A DNA stretch of 16,955 nt from an uncultured Prosthecobacter sp. (GCA_947523045.1 CANNUR010000039.1:1-16955); one strand, 5' to 3'. Positions 7,422 through 16,207 are shown, counted from the stretch's first letter. The notes: generated by a model not told the origin, from the letters alone. Program-made: numbers and translations.

Positions 7422-10046
7422 ATGAACGACCGCTACCAAATCCTCTCCACCCTGGCTGCCGGCGGCCGCGGCACGGTGTTCCGCGCCTTCGACACCTCGC
7501 AAAACCGGGATGTCGCGCTCAAGCGACTGCATGCCAACGGCGCCGGCAAGGAGGATCTGCTGCGCGAGGCGCGCCGTCTCTATGGCGTCCGGCATCCCAA
7601 CCTCATCACCGTGCTCGACTATGGCGAGGACGATGAGGGCGCCTACCTGGTCATGGAGATGCTCAAGGGCGAGAGCCTGGAACAGCGACTGGGCAAGGGA
7701 CCACTGCCCCTGGAGGATTTCCGCGAACTGGTGCGCCAGACCCTGGCCGGCATCGGTGCCGCCCACGAGGCGGGCCTGCTGCACCGCGACCTCAAGGCCG
7801 GCAACCTCTTCGTCCTCTGGGACGTGCACAACAGCTTCCGCCTCAAGATCGTCGACTTCGGCCTGGCCCAACCGCTGGCACCCGGCGGCGTGCCCAACGC
7901 CACCGCCGCCGGCTCGGTGCACACCATGGCCCCGGAACTCTTCGCCGGCGGCCTGGTCGACGCCCGCACGGATCTGTACGCCCTCGGCGTCATCTACTAC
8001 CAGGCACTCACCGGTCGCATGCCCTTCGAGGGCGACAACCGAACCCTGGTCGCCGCCGCCCACCTGCAGCACGCGCTGACGCCGCTGGCCGAGCATCGCC
8101 CCGATCTCTCGGCCGCGCTCTGCCAGTGGATCGAAAGCCTGCTCAGCCAGGATCCCGACGACCGTCCGGCGGATGCCGCCACCGCCCTGGCCCAGTTTGA
8201 AAAACTGTCGCTCGAGGACCAACCCCTGGCCGCCGCCGAAATCATCGAAGAGGCGGTGCCCATGATCGCGGTGGCCGAACCCGCTGATGCGGAACCCGCC
8301 CACGTGGAAATCGCCGCGCTCACCACCCCGCTGGTCGCGCCCGCCGACACCGCTCCGCTCTTGGCCGCGATCGAGACCACCCCGCTGCTGAACCCGAGCG
8401 ACACCGCGCCCTTGGCAGCCAGCGAGACGGCCCCGCTCGTCGCCGCGACTGACACCACTCCCCTGCTCTCCCCGGCCGATACGGCACCGCTGCTGGCCCC
8501 GGTCGAAAGCGCGCCGCAGACCCGCGCGGCCTACGCCGACGAACCACCCGCTCCGTCGCGACCGGCCCCGCCGCGCGCACGTGAGCCCAAGCAGCGACGC
8601 TCGGCCCTGCAGATCATCGTGGTCGCCTTCGTCGTCATGCTGGTGGCGCAGTTCGCCTTCATCAGCTGGTACAAGCACAGCAAGCGCGAGGAACGCGCGG
8701 CGCGCTTCGCCGAACTGGCCGCGCTCGATCATCCGGCCGGCTCGGATCTCGACACCCGCCTGCTGCTGGAGTTTGTCGACGACCCCGCCACCCAAGACAC
8801 GGCAGCGGCGACGCTGGCCAAACTGCAGGGCGGCGAGTACATCGACCAACTCGTGCTCAAGCACTTCGAAAAAGCACGCAACTTCCCGGCCTGCGAAAAG
8901 CTGATTCAGGTCATCGGCCAGCGCCGCTACAAGCCGGCCTTCGCCACCGTGCTCGGCTTCCTCGACGATGCCCGCGGCCCGGTGCGCCAGGCAGCATGGA
9001 CGGCGCTCGGCACCCTGGCGGCGCCGGCCGACCTGCCGCGCGTGCTCGCCGCCGTGCCCAAGGCCTCGCAACGCGACCATGAAGCCGTCGGCAAGGGCCT
9101 GGTCGCCGCCGTGCAAAACGCCGACGACCGCCGCGCCGCCACCCAGGCCGTCATCGCCGCCTGGCAGGCCGCGCCGGGCGAGTCGCCGCACCGCGCCCTG
9201 CTCTTCAACGTGCTCACCCGCGTCGGCGGCACCGACACCCTGGCCATCATCACCCAGGCCATCGCCGATCCCTCCGAGCAGGTGCGCCGCGCCGCCATCA
9301 CCCTGCTCGCCGAGTATCCCTCGCACGACCCGCTGCCCGCCATCGCCGCACGCTTCCCCGCGGAAGCCGATGACACCTGCCGCACCTACCTGCTCATCGC
9401 CGCCATCGAACTGGTCAGCCGACCCGGCCCGCTCTCGCAGCAGGCCCTGTTCGCCCACGGCCAGGAGCTGTGGAGCCAGGCACGCGACAGCGCCGAGCGC
9501 CGCTACGTGCTCAGCCTGCTCGGCCGCATCCACACCCCGGAAACCGCCGAGTTCTTTGAGCGCTACGCCGAGACCCTGCAGGGCGCCCAGCGCCGCGAGG
9601 CGCGCGAACTGGCCCAGTCCTTCCGCGACAAGCTCGCCGACATCCTGCCCGTCACCCCCGGCGGCGAAGCCACCGTGCTGCCGGCCGATCGCGCCGAGTA
9701 CCGCCTCGGCGGCAAGCTCATCCAGCGTGATGGCGCTCTGGTCGACTGGAGTGACGTCACCGACTGGGCTGCCTGGCTGGTCGAACTGCCCGCTCCTGGC
9801 AAGTACGAAATCCTCATCCATCAGGCCCACGACGGCGCCGCCACCGGCATCTACGAGGTTCAGCTCGGCGAAACGATCCTGCCCGCAGCCGTGGTCGACA
9901 CCGACGGTGCCTTCAAGGGCTTCATCCTCGGCGAGATCGAGATCCCTGCTGCCGGCATCTACAAGCTCTACCTGCGGCCGCGCCAGCTGCCGGCCAGCGG
10001 CGAGCTGTTCCGCGTGCAAAAACTCTCGCTCAAGCCCGCCGGCTGA
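7422..10046 (+). CDS. Membrane-anchored Ser/Thr protein kinase with HEAT-like and C-terminal beta-sandwich regions
   Basis: An 874-residue Hanks-type kinase. N-terminal kinase domain (about 4-270): glycine loop LAAGGRGTV (first Gly replaced by Ala12), Lys34 in VALK, Glu49, catalytic HRDLKAGN (121-128), DFG (145-147) and APE (170-172), so all catalytic residues are present. A Pro/Thr/Ala linker with nonapeptide repeats (301-362) precedes one membrane segment at about 396-417 (IIVVAFVVMLVAQFAF). The remaining part, presumably outside the cytoplasm, is alpha-helical and HEAT-like up to about 740. It ends in a beta-sandwich of about 120 residues (WAAWLVELPAPGKYEI, later IPAAGIYKLYLRPRQLP) that resembles jelly-roll carbohydrate-binding-type domains of PVC secreted proteins. 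I chose the ATG at 7422, as MNDRYQIL leads straight into the fold; a TTG six codons upstream is the alternative. The dehydrogenase/cytochrome gene follows after 45 bp. The phosphorylation target and ligand are unknown. Confidence 0.9.
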   Translation: MNDRYQILSTLAAGGRGTVFRAFDTSQNRDVALKRLHANGAGKEDLLREARRLYGVRHPNLITVLDYGEDDEGAYLVMEMLKGESLEQRLGKGPLPLEDFRELVRQTLAGIGAAHEAGLLHRDLKAGNLFVLWDVHNSFRLKIVDFGLAQPLAPGGVPNATAAGSVHTMAPELFAGGLVDARTDLYALGVIYYQALTGRMPFEGDNRTLVAAAHLQHALTPLAEHRPDLSAALCQWIESLLSQDPDDRPADAATALAQFEKLSLEDQPLAAAEIIEEAVPMIAVAEPADAEPAHVEIAALTTPLVAPADTAPLLAAIETTPLLNPSDTAPLAASETAPLVAATDTTPLLSPADTAPLLAPVESAPQTRAAYADEPPAPSRPAPPRAREPKQRRSALQIIVVAFVVMLVAQFAFISWYKHSKREERAARFAELAALDHPAGSDLDTRLLLEFVDDPATQDTAAATLAKLQGGEYIDQLVLKHFEKARNFPACEKLIQVIGQRRYKPAFATVLGFLDDARGPVRQAAWTALGTLAAPADLPRVLAAVPKASQRDHEAVGKGLVAAVQNADDRRAATQAVIAAWQAAPGESPHRALLFNVLTRVGGTDTLAIITQAIADPSEQVRRAAITLLAEYPSHDPLPAIAARFPAEADDTCRTYLLIAAIELVSRPGPLSQQALFAHGQELWSQARDSAERRYVLSLLGRIHTPETAEFFERYAETLQGAQRREARELAQSFRDKLADILPVTPGGEATVLPADRAEYRLGGKLIQRDGALVDWSDVTDWAAWLVELPAPGKYEILIHQAHDGAATGIYEVQLGETILPAAVVDTDGAFKGFILGEIEIPAAGIYKLYLRPRQLPASGELFRVQKLSLKPAG
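8322..8507 (+). repeat. Seven tandem nonapeptide repeats in the kinase linker
   Basis: Residues 301-362 of the kinase consist of consecutive units TTPLVAPAD, TAPLLAAIE, TTPLLNPSD, TAPLAASE (8 residues), TAPLVAATD, TTPLLSPAD and TAPLLAPVE. The consensus is T-[TA]-P-L-[LV]-x-x-x-[DE]. The period is 27 bp, but codons vary between units, so the repeat is conserved at the protein level. It lies between the kinase domain and the membrane segment, likely an extended spacer with many Thr residues. Confidence 0.85.
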
Positions 10047-10091
10047 AGCAGGCGGCAAAATGCAGCAAGGCGGCAGCGTTGTCTTTGGCTC

Positions 10092-13000
10092 ATGCGCTCC
10101 TCCTGCCTGCTGTTCGCCCTCGCGCTGCCCGCCCTCGGCGCGGACTTCCCCGAGCCCTTCGACACCGAAACCAAGCTCGAGCAATTCCTCGCGCCCGAGG
10201 CGGCCCTCGCCCAACTGCGCCTGCCCGACGGCTTTGAGGCCGTGCTCAGCGCCGCCGAACCGCAGGTGCGCAACCCCATCGCCATGGCCTGGGACGGTCG
10301 CGGCCGGCTCTGGGTGGCGGAATGCTACAGCTACGGCGAGCAGGCCTTCGATCCGACCCTGCGCGACCGCATCCTGATCTTCGAGGACCGCGATGGCGAC
10401 GGCCGTTTCGACACGCGCAAGGTCTTCACCGACGAGCTGCAGCAGCTCACCAGTCTCGAGGTCGGTCACGGCGGTGTCTGGGCGGCCACCCCCCCGCGGA
10501 TCGTCTTCATCCCCGACGCCGATGGCGATGACCTTCCGGATGCCGCACCGATCCCGCATCTCGAAGGCTTCAAGGTGCCGCCGGACAGCTATCACAACCT
10601 CGTCAACGGCCTGCGCTTCGGTCCCGACGGCTGGCTCTACGGTCGCTGCGGCGCCACCGGCGCAGCCGAGGTCGGTGTGCCCGGCACGCCGGAAGACCAG
10701 CGCATCCCCGTTCGCGGCGGCATGTGGCGCTACCACCCGCAGCGACGCGTGTTCGAAGCGATCACCTCCGGCAACACCAACCCCTGGGGCCACGACTGGA
10801 ACGAGGTCGGCGAACTCTTTTACGTCAACACCGTCAACGGCCACTTCTGGCACGCCACGCCCGGCGCCCACTTCGTCCGCGCCCACACCCTCGATCCGAA
10901 CCCGCGCGCCTACAGCCTCATCGACCTGCATGCCGATCACTGGCACTTCGACACCGCGCTCGGCTGGCAGGACACGGCGCGCCGCAAGGACGTCAACCTC
11001 TCCGACACCCTCGGCGGCGGCCATGTCCACATTGGCGCGATGTTCTACCTCGCCGACAACTGGCCGCAGGAGTTCCGCGGCGAGTTCTTCACCCTCAACC
11101 AGCACGGCCGCCGCGCCAACCGCGAGCACGTCGAACGCCACGGCTCGGGCTACCTCGCCCGCCACCGCCCCGATTTCTTCCGCACCGGCGACCGCTGGTT
11201 CCTCGGCCTCGACCTCAGCTACGGCCCCGACGGCGGCGTTTTCGTGCTCGACTGGAGCGACACCGGCGAATGCCATGAGCGCGACGGCGTGCACCGCAGC
11301 AGCGGCCGCATCTACAAGATCCAGCACGGTCAACCCAAGCCGGTGACGGTCGATCTGGCACGCCTGTCGCCCGCCGAACTCGCCGCCCTGCACACTCATG
11401 CCAACGAGTGGTTCCCGCGCCGCGCCCGCGTCGAACTTGCCGGTCGCGCCGATGCCGCGGCCGCGCGCGCGCCGCTGCGCGAGCTGCTGGAAAGCTCAAA
11501 GGATCCCGTCCTCCGCCTGCGTGCGCTGTGGAGCCTGAACGTCATCGGTGGCACCGATGAAGCCCTGCTGCGCGGCCTGCTGCGCGATTCGAATGAGCAC
11601 CTGCGTGTCTGGGCCCTGCGCCTGCTCGTCGACAGCTGGTCGCTCGACACGCTGATGAGCGTGCGCCCCGCGAACTTCGGCGCCAGGCCGGTCGCCAACG
11701 CCCCCACCCCGGAAGCCTGGCTGCCGGAGCTGGCACGTTTGGCGCGCGAGGACGACTCCGCCCTCGTCCGCCTGACACTCGCCTCCCTGCTCCAGCGCCT
11801 GCCGGTGGACCGCCGCGCCGAGGTCGCCGCCGGCCTGGTCGCCCGCGCCGAGGATGCCGACGATCACAACCTGCCGCTGATGATCTGGTACGGTCTGATC
11901 TCGGTCGCCGAAAAGCATCCGCAGCACCTCGTCGACCTCGCGCGCGCCTGCGCCTTGCCGATGACCCGCCAGTGCCTGGCCCGCCGCCTCGCCGAGGACA
12001 TCGAAAGCCGGCCGCAGCCGCTGGAAGCCCTGCTCGCCTTTGCCGCCACGGCCAAGCCCGAGGTGCAGACGGACCTGCTCGCCGGCCTCAGCGCTGCCTT
12101 CACCGGCTGGCGCAAGGCGCCGAAACCGGCGGGCTGGGAGGCGCTTGCCGGCAAGCTCGCCGGTCGTCCCGAACTGACCGACACCGTGCGCGAACTGAGC
12201 GCGCTGTTTGGCGACGGCCGCGCCCTCGATGAGGTGAAGCAACTCGCCTTCGCCAAGGAAGCCGCCATGACCCAGCGCCAGGCGGCCCTGCGCACGCTGA
12301 TCGACAGCCGGCCGCCGGACCTGCGCGCGATCTGCGAGAAGCTGCTCAACGAACGCTACCTCAACCCGCTCGCCGCCGCCGGGCTCGCCCAGTTTGGCGA
12401 TGCCGACGCCGCCCAGTTGCTGGTCAAGGCCTGGCGCAAGTTCCATCACACCGAACGCAACCAGCTGCTCGAGGTGCTGACCACCCGCCCTGTCTTCGCC
12501 CTCGCCCTGCTGGACGCCGTCGCCGCCGGCGACATCCCGCGCGGCGCGGTCAGCGCCTACCACGCCCGCCGCATGCGCGAGCTCGGCGATGCCACCCTCG
12601 ACCAACGCGTCACCGAGGTCTGGGGCGAAACCCGCGAGAGCGCGGCCGACAAGAAGGCGCGCATGGCCGAACTCGCCGCCACCCTGACCCCCGAGGTGCT
12701 GGCCAAGGCCGACCGCGGCAACGGTCGCCTGCTGTTCAACGCCGCCTGCGCGACCTGCCACCGCCTGCACGGCCACGGCGGCGCGCTCGGCCCCGACCTC
12801 ACCGGCGCCGGTCGCGACAGCCTGCATTACCTGCTGGAAAACCTGGTCGATCCCGGCGCCCAGGTGGCCGCCGATTTCCGTCTCAACGTCGTGACGATGA
12901 AGGACGGCCGCGTGCTCAGCGGCGTGCTCGGCCCGCGCGGGGGTCGCACCCTCAGCCTGCGCACGATGACCGAGACGCTGACGCTGGAAAAGGCCGAGGT

Positions 13001-13133
13001 CGCCGAAACCCGCGAGCTGCCGGTGTCGATGATGCCCGAGGGTCTGCTCAACGCCCTGGCGCCGGAGCAGGTGCGCGATTTGATCGCCTACCTGATGCAC
13101 CCAAGCCAGGTGCCGCTGCCGGCAGCCCCGTGA
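10092..13133 (+). CDS. Exported PVC-type dehydrogenase: beta-propeller, HEAT repeats and C-terminal cytochrome c domain
   Basis: A 1,013-residue protein of the Planctomycete/Verrucomicrobia 'putative membrane-bound dehydrogenase' type. The N-terminus MRSSCLLFALALPALGA looks like a signal peptide cut before DF. A PQQ/sugar-dehydrogenase-like beta-propeller spans about 35-430, with MAWDGRGRLWVAE, NGLRFGPDGWLYGR and the acidic loop DRDGDGRFD (99-107), which may bind Ca. HEAT-like helices fill about 430-860. A single heme c motif CATCH has Cys886, Cys889 and His890, and MMP near residue 982 offers the distal Met ligand. These features match the paired families TIGR02604 (propeller) and TIGR02603 (heme). 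It probably oxidises a sugar or alcohol in the periplasm and passes electrons to the heme; the substrate is unknown. It starts 45 bp after the kinase, probably in one transcript. No Shine-Dalgarno is seen. Confidence 0.92.
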   Translation: MRSSCLLFALALPALGADFPEPFDTETKLEQFLAPEAALAQLRLPDGFEAVLSAAEPQVRNPIAMAWDGRGRLWVAECYSYGEQAFDPTLRDRILIFEDRDGDGRFDTRKVFTDELQQLTSLEVGHGGVWAATPPRIVFIPDADGDDLPDAAPIPHLEGFKVPPDSYHNLVNGLRFGPDGWLYGRCGATGAAEVGVPGTPEDQRIPVRGGMWRYHPQRRVFEAITSGNTNPWGHDWNEVGELFYVNTVNGHFWHATPGAHFVRAHTLDPNPRAYSLIDLHADHWHFDTALGWQDTARRKDVNLSDTLGGGHVHIGAMFYLADNWPQEFRGEFFTLNQHGRRANREHVERHGSGYLARHRPDFFRTGDRWFLGLDLSYGPDGGVFVLDWSDTGECHERDGVHRSSGRIYKIQHGQPKPVTVDLARLSPAELAALHTHANEWFPRRARVELAGRADAAAARAPLRELLESSKDPVLRLRALWSLNVIGGTDEALLRGLLRDSNEHLRVWALRLLVDSWSLDTLMSVRPANFGARPVANAPTPEAWLPELARLAREDDSALVRLTLASLLQRLPVDRRAEVAAGLVARAEDADDHNLPLMIWYGLISVAEKHPQHLVDLARACALPMTRQCLARRLAEDIESRPQPLEALLAFAATAKPEVQTDLLAGLSAAFTGWRKAPKPAGWEALAGKLAGRPELTDTVRELSALFGDGRALDEVKQLAFAKEAAMTQRQAALRTLIDSRPPDLRAICEKLLNERYLNPLAAAGLAQFGDADAAQLLVKAWRKFHHTERNQLLEVLTTRPVFALALLDAVAAGDIPRGAVSAYHARRMRELGDATLDQRVTEVWGETRESAADKKARMAELAATLTPEVLAKADRGNGRLLFNAACATCHRLHGHGGALGPDLTGAGRDSLHYLLENLVDPGAQVAADFRLNVVTMKDGRVLSGVLGPRGGRTLSLRTMTETLTLEKAEVAETRELPVSMMPEGLLNALAPEQVRDLIAYLMHPSQVPLPAAP

Positions 13134-13150
13134 GCCTTGCGCCGGCTCAC
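13130..13150. terminator. Hairpin between convergent genes, possible bidirectional terminator
   Basis: GTGAGCC (13130-13136) and GGCTCAC (13144-13150) form a perfect 7-bp stem with a 7-nt loop. The TGA stop of the dehydrogenase gene (13131-13133) lies inside the left arm. It sits in the 45-bp gap between two convergent genes. No U-tract follows on either strand, so intrinsic termination is uncertain. Confidence 0.35.
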
Positions 13151-13178
13151 CCTTGGGGCGCCTCGGTGCCTGACGCGG

Positions 13179-13571
13179 TCACGGCCGCGGCTTGACCGAC
13201 GGCTGGAAGGGCGTGCCAAAGGCCTGCTTGAAGTCGTAGCCGCCGGCAAAGTCCTCGAGGCTGTCGCCGTCCTTTTTGCCGAAGTAACCGGTGTCGATCA
13301 GGTTGTAGACGATGTTGCCGACGTCCTCGCCACGCTGCAGGCCCCAGTCGTTCAGCAGGTGCAGGGCCATGGGGCCGTACTCCTCGAGCGCGTGCAGGCG
13401 CACGCCTTCGAGCACCTCCTGGCCGGTGACGTGCTGATCGTCCTGGCCCTCACGGAAATGCTTGACCGCCACGTGCAGGGCATCCCGCACGAACTCGTAG
13501 GCGTGCGGGTCGTAGCGCGGGTCCTTGGCGACGGCCTGCTCAACAGCCAGGAGGAACGGCAGATCGGTCAT
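13179..13571 (-). CDS. Minf_1886 family protein, function unknown
   Basis: A 130-residue soluble protein with no signal peptide or membrane segment. It matches, from memory of the family, the Minf_1886-type uncharacterised proteins (TIGR04138) found in Verrucomicrobia and Planctomycetes. Characteristic stretches are YDPHAYEFVRDAL (20-32), VTGQEVLEGVRLHALEEYG (48-66), LNDWG (72-76) and DVGNIVYNLIDTGYFGKKDG (82-101). No catalytic motif is evident; the family function is not known. I chose the ATG at 13571 (MTDLPFLLAVEQAV). The frame stays open far upstream, but only over the isomerase gene. It lies 64 bp downstream of the TIM-barrel gene in the same direction, so the two may be co-transcribed, and is convergent with the dehydrogenase gene. 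Confidence 0.85.
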   Translation of the reverse strand: MTDLPFLLAVEQAVAKDPRYDPHAYEFVRDALHVAVKHFREGQDDQHVTGQEVLEGVRLHALEEYGPMALHLLNDWGLQRGEDVGNIVYNLIDTGYFGKKDGDSLEDFAGGYDFKQAFGTPFQPSVKPRP

Positions 13572-13635
13572 GAATGGGAAACGGGAAGCGGCGCGGAGAC
13601 GGACTCCGCGCCGCGGCTTGCCTTGCGGCGAACGA

Positions 13636-14667
<1,032 letters not shown>

Positions 14668-14690
14668 GGTGGGTGGAAGTGGGGATGGAA

Positions 14691-14706
14691 TGCCCGAAGG
14701 CGGGCA
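14691..14706 (-). other. Small hairpin in the leader of the TIM-barrel gene
   Basis: TGCCCG (14691-14696) and CGGGCA (14701-14706) form a 6-bp stem with a 4-nt loop, 24 nt before the start codon of the isomerase-like gene. A -10-like TATCAT (minus strand, 14708-14713) lies directly upstream, so the hairpin could sit at the very 5' end of the transcript. No -35 element is evident. It may be a 5'-stabilising structure or nothing. Confidence 0.3.
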
Positions 14707-14737
14707 GATGATAACGAAGCCCGCGCCCAAGGCACGC

Positions 14738-14782
14738 AAAAAAAGCCGCCCCGGGCGAAGATCGCCGGGGGACTGGGGCGGC
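14738..14782 (-). terminator. Strong rho-independent terminator for minus-strand transcription
   Basis: On the minus strand GCCGCCCC (14782-14775) pairs with GGGGCGGC (14752-14745) and is followed immediately by seven T (14744-14738). An inner stem GGCGA/TCGCC (14766-14762 with 14758-14754) extends the structure. It lies downstream of the RAYT gene and upstream of the isomerase-like gene, insulating the latter from minus-strand read-through. It may have belonged to a gene lost when mobile DNA arrived. Confidence 0.85.
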
Positions 14783-14971
14783 CCGCGAGCCGCCCGGCGC
14801 GGACCGCCCTGACCTTCAGGCAAATCGGAGTGGTGCCGGCATTCCAAGAAAGCCAATGCGTTGGGTCATCAGCCGCCTTCGACAAGCATGGTCCTTCAGA
14901 CCGGTATAGAACCGCTGATGGGACGCTCATCGGACGCTGATGCCAATACCAGCTCCGCCATAGTGCTCGGT
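14783..14971. other. Non-coding stretch between terminator and RAYT unit
   Basis: No coding frame with protein-like character is seen here; together with the terminator and leader it makes a 326-bp gene-free gap (14668-14993). The only internal structure is small: GGACGCT twice with an 11-bp period (14921-14927, 14932-14938) and GCTGATG twice (14914-14920, 14936-14942). It carries no N-terminal IS66 sequence that would match the fragment at the right edge. Confidence 0.5.
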
Positions 14972-14998
14972 TTGACTGGCACTCCAGCACGGGTCAAG
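14972..14998. repeat. REP-like hairpin at the 3' end of the RAYT gene
   Basis: TTGA (14972-14975) with TCAA (14994-14997) and CTGG (14976-14979) with CCAG (14984-14987) form a stem with a four-base CACT loop and a six-base one-sided bulge (14988-14993). The right part reads CAGCACGGGTCAAG (14985-14998), nearly identical to the element before the RAYT gene. It overlaps the RAYT stop codon (14994-14996). Imperfect bulged hairpins near a Y1 transposase are the hallmark of REP sequences. Confidence 0.5.
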
Positions 14999-16130
14999 TC
15001 ACCGCATCGACCCGCAAGCGCCGGATCGCATACAGCGGCGACTCACTCTCAGCCACCCGTCTCGCCCCCGATCGTCGTTTCGGCCCAAACTGCCCCCGGT
15101 TCGCCGCAAACGCCGCCTCCACAAACTCCCGGCTGCCCAGCACCAGCCCATCGCTGAAATACCTCACCCGCAACCGTACCAACTCCGCCGTCGACAGCTT
15201 ACCCTTCTCGCGAAGCACCGCTCGTGCCTCCTCGGCCGTCACACCACGCTCCACGACGTTCAGGTTCTGCGCGTCCCTGACCTCCACCCCGCTGGAGAAC
15301 AGCAGGCAGCGGTAGGCTTCCGCCCCGCACGCGCTCTCCCAGCCATCCACCGGCCGTCCCGTCACCTTCGCCAAGCCGCGCCGCGCCCGCTGGCTGCCGC
15401 CCATCGCCTCGCCGTAGCCACTCCAGCGGTACTCCTTCGGGTCGTCCACCAGCCCCGCCCGCACCGGGTTCAGGTCGATGTAAGCCGCCATCGTGTGCAG
15501 CGGCTCCCCCTTCCCCTCCACCAGCACGCTCTTGAACCGGTCCATCCAAAGCGTGCCCTTGCGTTCCCGCCGCTTGTTGAACCAGCGACTGAACCGCTCC
15601 TTCACCTCCTTCACAAACAGCGACAGATCGCAGAACCGCCGCTGGATCCGCTCCAGCTTCGCCGTCGCCACCGCCTCCAGGCCCTGCCGCCGCAATTCCG
15701 CCAGCTCCTGGCGCAGCAGAACGATGAACTCCCGGCTGTAGAGCAGGCGCAGGTGCTCCAAGAGCTTCTCCTCACCCGCAGGCCCTGAGAAGCGTTCCAG
15801 CCAGATCTCCCGCTTCGGCACCTCGACCAGGGCATGGAAATGGTTGCCCATGATGCAGTAGGTGACCAGGCGCACCCCACAGAACTCGCTCATCTTCCAG
15901 AGCAGGCGCCGCAGCGCCTCCTTCTCCACGTCATCGAAGAAGACCTCGCCCCCGCAGGTGCGCGACATGACATGGTAGGTGTTCGTCTCAAAGACCTCCC
16001 GTCCCAGCACCCGTCGCCGGCCACCCGACCACGAACGCGCGGCAGGATACGGCCCCGTCTTCGCCTCGATCCCGATCAGCGGATCGACCTCCACAGCCGA
16101 CTCGTCTTCAACGCGTTGCCTCGTTTTCAT
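14994..16130 (-). CDS. REP-associated tyrosine transposase (RAYT, Y1/IS200-like family)
   Basis: A 378-residue single-strand DNA nuclease of the Y1 transposase superfamily. The N-terminal domain contains YHVMSRTCGG (52-61) and the metal-binding HFH (97-99) in MGNHFHALVEVP. The catalytic Tyr is probably Tyr217 in AAYIDLNPVRAGLV (215-228), and TLWMDRFKSVLVE precedes it, as in RAYTs. A C-terminal region of about 140 residues (KLSTAELVRLRVRYF, then DGLVLGSREFVEAAF) follows, seen in long RAYT-like proteins, possibly DNA-binding. Both catalytic motifs are intact, so it may be active. RAYTs are usually single-copy and act on flanking REP hairpins. Two REP-like elements bracket this gene. The ATG at 16130 is chosen as the first start in frame; similarity begins near residue 48, so the true N-terminus could be shorter. 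It is transcribed towards the minus-strand terminator at 14738-14782. Confidence 0.9.
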   Translation of the reverse strand: MKTRQRVEDESAVEVDPLIGIEAKTGPYPAARSWSGGRRRVLGREVFETNTYHVMSRTCGGEVFFDDVEKEALRRLLWKMSEFCGVRLVTYCIMGNHFHALVEVPKREIWLERFSGPAGEEKLLEHLRLLYSREFIVLLRQELAELRRQGLEAVATAKLERIQRRFCDLSLFVKEVKERFSRWFNKRRERKGTLWMDRFKSVLVEGKGEPLHTMAAYIDLNPVRAGLVDDPKEYRWSGYGEAMGGSQRARRGLAKVTGRPVDGWESACGAEAYRCLLFSSGVEVRDAQNLNVVERGVTAEEARAVLREKGKLSTAELVRLRVRYFSDGLVLGSREFVEAAFAANRGQFGPKRRSGARRVAESESPLYAIRRLRVDAVT

Positions 16131-16143
16131 AGCGCCATATTCG

Positions 16144-16166
16144 CTTGAAAATCAGCGAGGGTCAAG
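16144..16166. repeat. REP-like element upstream of the RAYT gene
   Basis: CTTGA (16144-16148) and TCAAG (16162-16166) form a 5-bp inverted repeat. Its right part CAGCGAGGGTCAAG (16153-16166) matches the element at 14985-14998 at 12 of 14 positions, in the same orientation. It lies 14 bp upstream of the RAYT start. Bracketing of the gene by the two copies supports a mobile or REP-like unit. Confidence 0.5.
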
Positions 16167-16176
16167 AACAGAATGC

Positions 16177-16207
16177 CTGGCATCTTTTCTCTTTTCTGGC
16201 ATCTTTT
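16177..16207. repeat. 12-bp direct repeat at the boundary with the IS66 fragment
   Basis: CTGGCATCTTTT occurs at 16177-16188 and again at 16196-16207, a 19-bp period. The first copy overlaps the dyad ATGCCTGGCAT (16173-16183). The second copy ends three bases before recognisable IS66 coding sequence begins at 16210. Confidence 0.7.

Noticed and set aside
11320..11340. CCAGCACGGTCAACCC inside the dehydrogenase gene, similar to the REP-like element near the RAYT gene
   Set aside because: It lies in well-conserved coding sequence, lacks one of the three G and the hairpin partner; likely chance.
7401..11399. A 1,332-codon open frame on the minus strand across the kinase gene and part of the dehydrogenase gene
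   Set aside because: Antisense shadow created by GC-rich codon use. Its translation is a monotonous Gly/Ala/Val/Glu/Asp/His-rich string with no domain, whereas the plus-strand frames carry complete kinase and dehydrogenase motifs.
11496..13100. A 534-codon minus-strand open frame opposite the dehydrogenase C-terminal half
   Set aside because: Same compositional shadow. The plus strand has HEAT repeats and the CATCH heme motif.
14668..14856. A 63-residue N-terminal extension of the isomerase-like protein
   Set aside because: It would be read through a strong terminator hairpin and is Pro/Arg-rich without family similarity; the ATG at 14667 gives a normal start.
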